From Thermohalobaculum sp039822785 (GTDB lineage: Bacteria > Pseudomonadota > Alphaproteobacteria > Rhodobacterales > Rhodobacteraceae): a stretch of 64,000 nucleotides of DNA. A program made the position numbers and the translations under genes. The stretch is taken from contig JBCBMO010000005.1 of assembly GCA_039822785.1 (NCBI GenBank), positions 310,001-374,000 of the forward strand, written 5' to 3'. Position 1 is the first letter of the stretch. Each line of letters begins with the position of its first letter. The notes beneath the pieces are model-generated. The model saw only the letters and a program-made list of their open reading frames with translations, was not told the DNA's origin and did no database searches. Shown here one piece after another: positions 56,728-64,000 of this stretch.

Positions 56728-59010
56728 TCACGAAGCGCCCGTCTCGGCAAAGCGGCTGCAGTCGCGCGTCTCGCCTAAGTCCTCCTGCACCTCGCCGTCG
56801 GTCATCTCGCGGAGGCTCTCATCAAGCACGCTGAGTAGCTGCTTCACCTCCACCTCGCCGGCGCCGGCCATCTCCTTCTCAAGGATCTCGAGGACAAGGC
56901 GATTGCATTTTCGCACCGCTGTGTCCTGTGCGGCACCGATGTCGTCGCAGACGCCGGCGACATCCATATCGCATTCGATCTGGTCGAAGGTCGTCTCCGC
57001 CAGCGTCCAGTTGAGCGTGAACTGGGCCGCCAGGTTGTCGAGCGACACGGCCATGTACCGCACCGGCGCGGGCCCCACGACGCCCAGCGAGGCCCGGTCC
57101 TTTGCCAGGTCGGTCCGGGCGTTGCGCGTGGCCAGGATCCCGCGGATCGGCGACAGCAGTTCGCCGCCCCAATAGCTGCGCTCGTCGCGTTTGTCCGAGA
57201 CGCGACTGGGGAAGTCGAGGACGATCAGCGTGGCCTGGACGTTGCCGCGTCTGACGTGTTCCGAGGCCGACATCGCCCGGATCAGATCGACCGCCGTCTC
57301 GACCCCCGAATTCTCGAAGTAACCGCCATCGACGAAGCGGGCCTTTGCGGCTTCGGCTCCCGCCGGCAGATCCAGCGTCGCCGCGGGCGAGACGATGGGA
57401 AAGCGCGCGCTCATCACCCCCGCGGTGAGGATGGTGGGATCGTCGCACGGCGCCTCGGCGCAGCGCATGAGCTGAGCATAGGTCCGCACGTTCCGGTCGA
57501 TGAAATTGATCGGCGAGATGACCATGCGCTCGCCGGTGGTCACGTCCGTCGTATTCAGAAGCAGCGCGGGGATCGGCCCTTGGGGCGTCCACGACGTGAT
57601 GATCCCTTGGCTCAGCGAGGTTTCGTCTTCCTCGCCCGACCACGCCGCGAAGGTCGCGTCGAACCCCGCCTGCAGGGCCTTCGCCCGATCCGGGATCTCG
57701 CCCAAAGCGACGGGCCAGAAGCGCGCGGTGAAGTCTGCGAGCCCCAGCGAGGCGAGGGCTGGCGACAGGAAATCATCGCGCAGCGTCTCGCGGGTCGCCC
57801 TCATGTGGCAGGCGGCATCGTCGACGTCCGCACACCGTCCGCTCAGCTGAACGCCTGCAAAGACCGCCGCCCCGACAGAGCCCCCCGAAACCCCGCTGAT
57901 CGCGAACAGGTGGCGCTGGTAGCGAGGCACCGCCGCCTCCATCCGGCTGAGGAAACTGGCCGTGTGATAGGCGGCATAAAGCGCGCCGCCCTGGGTGGCG
58001 ACCACATGCACCGGAAAGGGCCTGTTCGGGTGCTCGCTCCGCCAAGCCGCGAGCCTTCCTTCGAGCCAGGCGTCGAAGGCCTCCGTCGCCGTGGCATGCC
58101 TAGGCTGGGCCGAGACCCCGGTCATCTCCACGCGATGATTGTCGTTGAGATCGAGAAGCGAGAGCGCGACCGCCACGCCGATCAGGATCGTCAACGCCGG
58201 GAAGGCATAGCGCTCGTAGAGATAGGAAAGCCCTGTCGTGATGGTCGCTAAGGCCGTCACGATGACAAAGGCGACCGCCATGGGCCCGAAGAAGCGGGGC
58301 ACGTCGACCCAGAAGAAGATCAGCGCCGCGATCAGCAGCACATAGAGCCAAAACTGCCAGCGATACCAGATCCGCTCCGCGTTCACCTGGTCCTGACGAC
58401 GGAACTCTTCCTGAGTGACCTGCGTGCCGCCGATCAGCCCCCGGATCGCCATCAGCGTCACATACCGCTTCCAGAACGTCAGGAAGACCAAGACCGCGAT
58501 GGCGAGGGAGATCCAGACCCCAACCATCAGGGTACCCTGGGCCCCGGCGCGCGCCGCCTCCTCTCCCCCGGCCGTCAGGTAGAGACCGAGCGCACAGGCA
58601 AGCGCCGGCAGGGTGCCGAAGAGGCGCGGCAGCCACTTCGCGAGCTGCTCGACCCGGCTGGCGCCGTCGAGGTTGAGGAGCATGATCCCCCGGCGGTCCT
58701 GACCGAGCCCTTTCGTCAGGATGCGGTTGATGAGCCACCGCCCGGAGAACCAAAGCGTCGAGCACATCAGCGCCAGCAGGAAGAAGGTGAGCGCCGCGTC
58801 CAACAGGCCCCAGACCCCTGCACTGCCGGCATTCAGCGCCATCTGCAGGTAGATCTCGCGGCTCGGGTCCGGCACGGTCAGCGCCAGCGAGACGAAGACG
58901 GCGGTCAGCGCAACGCCACGAAGCTCGGTCGCCACGGCAAGAAAGTCCTGCCAGGGCCGCACAAGAATGCGGTCAATGAAGTCGCCTAGAAACGATAATA
59001 GTGTCGTCAT
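56728..59010 (-). CDS. Membrane-anchored patatin-like phospholipase
   Basis: The 760-aa protein has an N-terminal membrane domain with about six hydrophobic segments (around 33-45, 66-90, 133-147, 160-180, 219-235, 242-290). A patatin-like hydrolase domain follows: TQGGALYAAY (oxyanion-type Gly loop, 339-), nucleophile Ser375 in GVSGGSVG, and the catalytic-dyad Asp561 in FVDGGYFENSG. Patatin domains cleave acyl chains from lipids. The fused membrane module is unusual and its role unknown. Upstream lies a 186-bp gap to hyuB. Confidence 0.87.
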   Translation of the reverse strand: MTTLLSFLGDFIDRILVRPWQDFLAVATELRGVALTAVFVSLALTVPDPSREIYLQMALNAGSAGVWGLLDAALTFFLLALMCSTLWFSGRWLINRILTKGLGQDRRGIMLLNLDGASRVEQLAKWLPRLFGTLPALACALGLYLTAGGEEAARAGAQGTLMVGVWISLAIAVLVFLTFWKRYVTLMAIRGLIGGTQVTQEEFRRQDQVNAERIWYRWQFWLYVLLIAALIFFWVDVPRFFGPMAVAFVIVTALATITTGLSYLYERYAFPALTILIGVAVALSLLDLNDNHRVEMTGVSAQPRHATATEAFDAWLEGRLAAWRSEHPNRPFPVHVVATQGGALYAAYHTASFLSRMEAAVPRYQRHLFAISGVSGGSVGAAVFAGVQLSGRCADVDDAACHMRATRETLRDDFLSPALASLGLADFTARFWPVALGEIPDRAKALQAGFDATFAAWSGEEDETSLSQGIITSWTPQGPIPALLLNTTDVTTGERMVISPINFIDRNVRTYAQLMRCAEAPCDDPTILTAGVMSARFPIVSPAATLDLPAGAEAAKARFVDGGYFENSGVETAVDLIRAMSASEHVRRGNVQATLIVLDFPSRVSDKRDERSYWGGELLSPIRGILATRNARTDLAKDRASLGVVGPAPVRYMAVSLDNLAAQFTLNWTLAETTFDQIECDMDVAGVCDDIGAAQDTAVRKCNRLVLEILEKEMAGAGEVEVKQLLSVLDESLREMTDGEVQEDLGETRDCSRFAETGAS

Positions 59011-59196
59011 GGCGTCCCCCTGAGAACGACGCGATCAATACCCTACCATTAGACACGGGTTCACCCCACAGGGATAGAGGCCCGATCGGCACGTCGCACC
59101 GGCGAAACACACGCGGCTTCTTCCAGCCGTCGAGGGGGTCACCGCAGTGCTCTGAGGACGGATAGCGCCAGCTATGGGCGCCCGACGGGGCGCTCC

Positions 59197-60837
59197 TTAG
59201 GCGGAGACATAGCCCTCCGCGCGATCCACCTCGGCGGCATCGGGATCGCGCTTGGCCGGGTCGCCGTGGCCGCCGCCCCCTGGCAGGGCAAGGGTCACCA
59301 CGGTGCCGGGCGGCAGGGTGGTGGTGATCTTCGGTGAGAGCGGTACCACCGCCCCGTCCGGCCCCACCGCCGACAGCCGCCCCGGCGCGCCAGGGGCACC
59401 GCCTGCCAGGCCCGGTGCCGGGGTGCGGACGCGCTCATAGAGGCCGGAGAACAGGAAGGGCCGGTCGCTCAGCACCTCCACGGTCATCTCCTGGCCCAGA
59501 CCCCCGCGGTAGCGCCCCGCGCCGCCCGAGCCGGGGATCAGCGCGCGCCGGCCGATGACCAGCGGCGCCCGGGTCTCGATGATCTCCACCGGCACCCCGG
59601 CGATGCCGCTGGGATAGGCGGTGGCCGACAACCCGTCGCGCCCGGCCATGGCGCCCACGCCCCCGGCGGAGAACCAGGTGAAGCTGAAGGGCCGGCCCGC
59701 CCGGTCCTCGCCCGCGATATGGGTGTCCCACAGCCCGTCCGCGCCCGGGGCCGCCACCGCATCGGGCACCGCGCCCGCAAGCGCCCCCATGACCAGCGAG
59801 GGCAGGAAGTGGCCCACCAGGTGCCGCCCGCCCACCGCCGCCGGGCGCTTGGCGTTCAGGATCGAACCCTCGGGCGCACGGATCTCGACCGGGCGAAAGG
59901 CGCCCTCGTTATTCGGGACCTCCGGGCTGATGGCGCATTTGATGCCATAGGTCGTGTAGGCCCGCGTGTAGTTGAGCGCGACGTTCACCCCCAAGGGCAC
60001 CGCGTCGGACGACCCTTCGAAATCCACCACCAGCCGCTCGCCCGCGATCTCGATGCTGCAGGCCAGGCGGATCGGCGCCTCGAACCCGTCGATCTCGAGC
60101 GCATAGGGATAGCTCCCGTCCGGCAGGGCCGCGATGGCGGCGCGCATGGCGGCCTCCGACCGGGCGACGATCGCGTCCGCCAGCCCCTCGATATCCGCCA
60201 ACCCGAACTCGTCGAGAAACCCCAGGAGCTGCCGCGCCCCCACCGCATTGCCCACGATCTGGGAGTGGATGTCGCCCAGCACCTCCTCCGGCGTGCGCGA
60301 ATTGGCGGCCAGGATGTCCAGGATCGCCTGGTTCACCCGCCCGCCCTCGTGCAGCTTCAGGATCGGCAGCGCGAGCCCCTCCTCGAAGACCGAGCGGCTG
60401 TCGGCGGACAGCCCCCGCCCCCCGATGTCGAGCGCATGGCAGCACGACGCGAAGAAGGCCACGAGCCGGCCGTTGCGGAACACCGGCGTGGCGATGGTGA
60501 TATCGTTGAGCTGGCTCGCGGTCATCCAGGGGTCATTGGTGATGAGGACATCGCCCTCCACCAGCGTCTCCACCGGGTGCCTCGCCAGCATATGCACCAT
60601 GCCCGTGGCCATGGAGTTGATGTGCCCCGGCGTGCCGGTCACCGCCTGCGCCACCATCCGCCCGCGCCGGTCGAAGACGCCGGCCGAAAGATCCCCCGCC
60701 TCTCGCACGATGGAGGTGAAGGACGACCGGATCAGGGCGGCCGCCTGCTCGTTCACGGTGCCGATCAGCCGATCCCACAGAATATCGAGCGTCAGCTGAT
60801 CGACAGCGGCTGACGACTGGGTCGGGCTGTGGTTCAT
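59197..60837 (-). CDS. hyuB: Hydantoinase B / 5-oxoprolinase B subunit
   Basis: The 546-aa product is the HyuB type: DILWDRLIGTVNEQAAALIR, REAGDLSAGVFDRRGRMVAQ, TPGHINSMATGM, and ITNDPWMTASQLNDI, with GLGQEMTVEV near the end. HyuA and HyuB together hydrolyse hydantoins or 5-oxoproline with ATP. The start is the ATG at 60837 after AAAGG; the long in-frame stretch upstream is a shadow. HyuA lies 1.2 kb further right on the same strand but with an unrelated plus-strand gene between. Confidence 0.93.
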   Translation of the reverse strand: MNHSPTQSSAAVDQLTLDILWDRLIGTVNEQAAALIRSSFTSIVREAGDLSAGVFDRRGRMVAQAVTGTPGHINSMATGMVHMLARHPVETLVEGDVLITNDPWMTASQLNDITIATPVFRNGRLVAFFASCCHALDIGGRGLSADSRSVFEEGLALPILKLHEGGRVNQAILDILAANSRTPEEVLGDIHSQIVGNAVGARQLLGFLDEFGLADIEGLADAIVARSEAAMRAAIAALPDGSYPYALEIDGFEAPIRLACSIEIAGERLVVDFEGSSDAVPLGVNVALNYTRAYTTYGIKCAISPEVPNNEGAFRPVEIRAPEGSILNAKRPAAVGGRHLVGHFLPSLVMGALAGAVPDAVAAPGADGLWDTHIAGEDRAGRPFSFTWFSAGGVGAMAGRDGLSATAYPSGIAGVPVEIIETRAPLVIGRRALIPGSGGAGRYRGGLGQEMTVEVLSDRPFLFSGLYERVRTPAPGLAGGAPGAPGRLSAVGPDGAVVPLSPKITTTLPPGTVVTLALPGGGGHGDPAKRDPDAAEVDRAEGYVSA

Positions 60838-60864
60838 TGTCGGCCTTTCACGACGGAGGCAGCC

Positions 60865-62028
60865 ATGGATCTCGGCCCCATTCTGGTCGGTGTGCTCAGC
60901 GATCTCCAGCCCCTGCTGATCATCGCCATCGCGACCGTGGCAATCGTCGAGGCCTGGTCCGCCCTCTTCCATTGGCGCGGCAAGGCGCTCTACCACCGGA
61001 TCGTCTTCACCTTGGTCCGCAATCACGATTGGCTCTTCCATCGCCTGATGAAGCGGAAAGCCAACAACGACGACGAAAATCGCGTGCTGGTCGAGGACTT
61101 CGTGCGCAACCGCTACGTCGATCCCAGCTCCAGGCTCAGCAAAGCGCCGCGCATCATGGCCACCTTCGATCCAGCGCAGGAGGCGATGCGACTGGCAACC
61201 GAATACGCCTACATGAAGCAAAAGGACGAAAGCACCGATACCGACACCGACAGCGAGCGCGCCGACCGCGTGTCGCAGCAGGTCAAAAGCCTGTCCGCCG
61301 CCCTGGCCGCGACACCCTTGCCCAGCGGCGTGACCCTGGACCTCGGCCCGCTCTTCGATGGCACTGCGCCCAAGGGCAAGGCCGGGCCCAGCCTGCAGGA
61401 CTGGCTGGCGGACGACTTCGCCGACTGCGTCGCCCTCGCCGAGATCGACCATCGGCGCAAGGCTTGGCTCTATGCCCTCGCGATCGCCACGCTGCTCGCC
61501 GCGGCACTGGGCACCGCGCTGCCCGGGCTCGGGCGCAGCGACGGCGGCGGCGGGGCCGCCCGAGCGGAGGCTGCGGGCAGGGCAATCGAGCGCCATGTCG
61601 AGGTCCTTGGACCCTTCGAAAGCCGGCAGCTCCTGTTCGAGGCCGATCCCGTGGACCGCACCGACTTCACCAGGGCCGAGCTCGAGATCATCTCGGTCCT
61701 TGGCCGCCTGCCGCCCGAGGTCGACGGGGGGCGTGCGCCCTTGCTCTCCGCCATGGGTCCTTGGGAGGACCTATCGGTCGACCAACAGCGCCGCGCCGCC
61801 CTCTCGGACCGGCTGCGCAGCCTGCTGAACCAGACCCTGCCGCGGCTCTCGGTGCCGCGCCGGCGCGAGTTGGAGATACGCTGGGCCTATGCGCCGCAGA
61901 CCCTCAACCGCTTCTTCGCGCTTGAGCTTCTGTCGGCGCTCACGACCGGGTTCGTCGTGGCGCTGCTCGCACGCTCCTGGTTTGCCCGTCAGGGCGCCAC
62001 GGGCCGCGCACAAGCGGCAAAATCATGA
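60865..62028 (+). CDS. Membrane protein of unknown function between hyuB and hyuA
   Basis: The 387-aa product has one transmembrane helix near the N-terminus (about 15-36), a second around 200-222, and a third near the C-terminus (about 350-375). The polar region between the first two has a DESTDTDTDSERAD stretch. The region between the second and third contains a Gly/Ala-rich start (GRSDGGGGAARAE) and a helical part. No family is recognised. GGAGG precedes ATG 60865. The start is only 27 bp from the hyuB start and its stop overlaps the hyuA stop by 6 bases. Its base use is somewhat less GC-biased. Confidence 0.78.
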   Translation: MDLGPILVGVLSDLQPLLIIAIATVAIVEAWSALFHWRGKALYHRIVFTLVRNHDWLFHRLMKRKANNDDENRVLVEDFVRNRYVDPSSRLSKAPRIMATFDPAQEAMRLATEYAYMKQKDESTDTDTDSERADRVSQQVKSLSAALAATPLPSGVTLDLGPLFDGTAPKGKAGPSLQDWLADDFADCVALAEIDHRRKAWLYALAIATLLAAALGTALPGLGRSDGGGGAARAEAAGRAIERHVEVLGPFESRQLLFEADPVDRTDFTRAELEIISVLGRLPPEVDGGRAPLLSAMGPWEDLSVDQQRRAALSDRLRSLLNQTLPRLSVPRRRELEIRWAYAPQTLNRFFALELLSALTTGFVVALLARSWFARQGATGRAQAAKS

Positions 62029-64000
62029 GGACGCAGCGTCCGGGACCGGCCGGGCAATGAGGGTCCCGGCGGGGTCGACCTCGATGGCGGCGGGGCCGGC
62101 GATGACGGCGGTGCTCTCGCGTTCCTCGACGATGGCCGGGCCCGCGAGCGTGCTGCCGGGCACCAGCGCATAGCGGTCGTAGACCGGGACCTCCTCGAAG
62201 CCAGCGCCGGTCCAGGCGCGCCGATGCCCCTTCAGCGCCGCCGCCCCGCCCCCGCTCGGTGGGGCGGGGGACAGGGCCGGGTGCGGCCCCTCGACGATCA
62301 CCCGCCAGGCCGCGACCTCGACCGCCGCCTCCGGCACGGTATGGCCGTAGAGCGCGGTGTATCCCGCCTCGAAGGCCGCCTTGAGGGGCGCCGCCAAGGC
62401 GGGGGTCAGCGCGGGCGACGGGTCGGCGGCGGGCGTGCCCTGCGGCAGGGGGACAGGCACGGGGATGTCGTAGCCCTGCAGCGCATAGCGCATGTCGGCG
62501 ATCAGCCGTGCCGCCGTCGCCTCCGCCGCCACGGCGCCCGCCAGCGCCGCGCGCCCCTCCGCCGCCCGCGCCCCCACCGCGGCGGCGGAGGCGGCCCAGT
62601 CCAGCCCCGCCAGATCCCGCGCCGCCCCGCCCGGCAGGGTGACGGTATAGTCGCGCGCCAGCGGGGCGGTCAGAAACCCGATGGCAGACATGACCCCGGC
62701 AGCAAAGGGATAGAGCACCGCCGGGCTGCCCAGGATCCGGGCCACCCCCCAGGCATGCACCGGCCCCGCCCCGCCAAAGGCATAGAGCGCGAGACGGCTC
62801 GCATCGACCCCGCGCTCGACCGCGTGCAGGCGCGCCGCGGCGGCCATCGCCTCGTCCGCCATGCGGCAGACCGCAGCCGCCGCCCCCTCGGCCCCCAGGC
62901 CGAGCGCACCGCCAAGCCCCTGCGCCAGCGCCTCGGCCGCGGCGGCGCAGTCCAGTGCCATCTCCCCGCCGGCAAAGAAGCCAGGGTCCAGATAGCCCAG
63001 CACCAGATCCGCATCGGTCACCGTGGGCTGGGTGCCGCCCTTGGCATAGCAGGCAGGCCCCGGCAGGGCCCCCGCACTCTCCGGCCCCACGCGCAGCCGC
63101 CCCAGCGCATCGAGCCTCGCGATGGAGCCGCCGCCGGTGCCGATCTCGATCTGCTCGATCACCGGCGTCTTGACCGGCAGGCCGGAGCCCTTCTTGAACC
63201 GATACCGCCGGTCGACCTCGAAATCCGGCGCCGTCAGCGGCTGGGCCTCCCGGATCACCGCAGCCTTCGCGGTCGTGCCCCCCATATCGATCGACAGCAG
63301 ATCCACAGGCCCGCGCGTCGCCGCATGGTGCGCCGCCGCCAGGGCCCCCGCAGCCGGCCCGCTCTCCACCAGGCGCACGGGAAAGCGGCTCGCCAACGCC
63401 ACATCCGCCAGCGCCCCGTTCGACTGCATCACATAGAGCGGCGCGTCGATCCCCACCTCGGCCCGCAGCCGCGCGGCCAGCCGGCCGAGGTACTGCTCCG
63501 CGATCCGCTGCACATAGACGTTCGCCAGCGCGGTTGAGGCACGGTCGTACTCCCGGATCTCCGGCGCGACCGCGTGGGAGAGGGTGACGGCGATCCCCGG
63601 CGCCTCCGCCGTCAGGATCGCACCCATGGCGATCTCATGGGCGGGCCAGGCATAGCTGTGCAGAAAGCACACGGCGACGGCCTCCACCCCCTCCGCCACC
63701 AGCCGCCGGGCCAGCGCCCGCGCTGCACCCTCGTCCAGCGCCGTCCGCACCGTGCCGTCGGCCAGAACCCGCTCGGCGATCTCATAGCGCCGGCGCCGCG
63801 GGGCCAGCGGGGACGGGCGCTCCATCGCCAGGTCGTACATGTCGTAGCGGTGCTCGCGCCCGATCTCGACGGCGTCGCGAAACCCCTCGGTGGTGATCAA
63901 AGCGGTCACGGCGCCCTTGCGCTCGATCAGCGCATTGGTGAACAGCGTCGTGCCATGCACCACATGGGCGACCGCGCCGGGGGCGATCCCCTCACGCCCC
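62023..64000 (-). CDS. hyuA: Hydantoinase A / 5-oxoprolinase A subunit (5' end beyond the window)
   Basis: The frame stays open to the right edge (about 659 codons visible). HGTTLFTNALIERKG near the edge, VYVQRIAEQYLG, SIDMGGTTAKAAVI (actin-like ATPase phosphate loop), GTGGGSIARLD and AFGGAGPVHAWG are HyuA signatures. The N-terminal 60 or so residues, with the DTGGTFTD loop, are missing. The GTG at 63963 is not a true start, since codons before it also match the family (GAVAHV). Confidence 0.92.
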   Translation of the reverse strand, partial: GREGIAPGAVAHVVHGTTLFTNALIERKGAVTALITTEGFRDAVEIGREHRYDMYDLAMERPSPLAPRRRRYEIAERVLADGTVRTALDEGAARALARRLVAEGVEAVAVCFLHSYAWPAHEIAMGAILTAEAPGIAVTLSHAVAPEIREYDRASTALANVYVQRIAEQYLGRLAARLRAEVGIDAPLYVMQSNGALADVALASRFPVRLVESGPAAGALAAAHHAATRGPVDLLSIDMGGTTAKAAVIREAQPLTAPDFEVDRRYRFKKGSGLPVKTPVIEQIEIGTGGGSIARLDALGRLRVGPESAGALPGPACYAKGGTQPTVTDADLVLGYLDPGFFAGGEMALDCAAAAEALAQGLGGALGLGAEGAAAAVCRMADEAMAAAARLHAVERGVDASRLALYAFGGAGPVHAWGVARILGSPAVLYPFAAGVMSAIGFLTAPLARDYTVTLPGGAARDLAGLDWAASAAAVGARAAEGRAALAGAVAAEATAARLIADMRYALQGYDIPVPVPLPQGTPAADPSPALTPALAAPLKAAFEAGYTALYGHTVPEAAVEVAAWRVIVEGPHPALSPAPPSGGGAAALKGHRRAWTGAGFEEVPVYDRYALVPGSTLAGPAIVEERESTAVIAGPAAIEVDPAGTLIARPVPDAASS

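Noticed and set aside
59178..59193. GCGCCC-GACG-GGGCGC stem just after hyuB as a terminator
   Set aside because: The stem is only 6 bp and no T-run follows on the minus strand; too weak to call in such GC-rich DNA.

Overview
The window is a contiguous, very GC-rich chromosomal segment from an alphaproteobacterium, most likely a member of the Rhodobacterales or a close relative. The evidence is the combination of DUF1285 and DUF3422 proteins, an IalB-type protein, an ETF-QO / uracil-DNA glycosylase / moaB neighbourhood, a truB-rpsO-pnp order, a TRAP transporter, an aqpS-arsC pair and a protein with a VPLPA-CTERM-like C-terminus. No rRNA, tRNA, insertion sequence, prophage, integrase, CRISPR array or replication origin was found. 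Genes are packed tightly, often with 4-base stop/start overlaps. No computation or database search was run: families are named from recognised motifs.

Left third (1-24.7 kb): a 5' fragment of a conserved hypothetical gene, rlmN, an IalB-family gene, and an ECF sigma factor gene overlapping an L-asparaginase gene. Next comes a minus-strand cluster with a glutaryl-CoA dehydrogenase, a LysE-type exporter, a DUF3616 protein and a class III CoA-transferase, which looks like a lysine/glutarate catabolic unit. Then follow rsmE, ubiA, a putative surface-sorted protein, DUF3422, a methyltransferase, a YdeI-like protein, ETF-QO, a cysteine-free UDG, moaB, an Hpt-like protein, and a cell-wall/peptide group (M17 aminopeptidase, NlpC/P60, lytic transglycosylase).

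Middle third (24.7-46 kb): a LysR regulator divergent from a dinucleotide-binding oxidoreductase with a duplicated 17-bp element between them, a dimethylglycine/sarcosine dehydrogenase-like enzyme, META and DUF3047 proteins, and truB-rpsO-pnp with recognisable RNA hairpins. A five-gene MoxR AAA+ / DUF58 / large envelope protein operon follows, then DUF1285, a voltage-gated-type K+ channel, a Nudix CoA pyrophosphatase, a CCA-adding enzyme and a second LysE exporter.

Right third (46-64 kb): a cyclotransferase-fold-like protein, two tandem paralogous family 2 glycosyltransferases, hemF, a complete TRAP transporter (dctP-dctQ-dctM), aqpS-arsC, a small lipoprotein, a YcaQ-like DNA glycosylase and a membrane-anchored patatin-like protein. 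The last locus is a hydantoinase pair in which hyuA and hyuB on the minus strand are separated by an unrelated plus-strand membrane-protein gene. The points most worth checking are this split hyu locus, the in-frame fusion at a C10/G8 tract in the glutaryl-CoA dehydrogenase gene, the sigma/asparaginase pair, the extra secreted protein in the MoxR operon, and the LysR-associated direct repeat.
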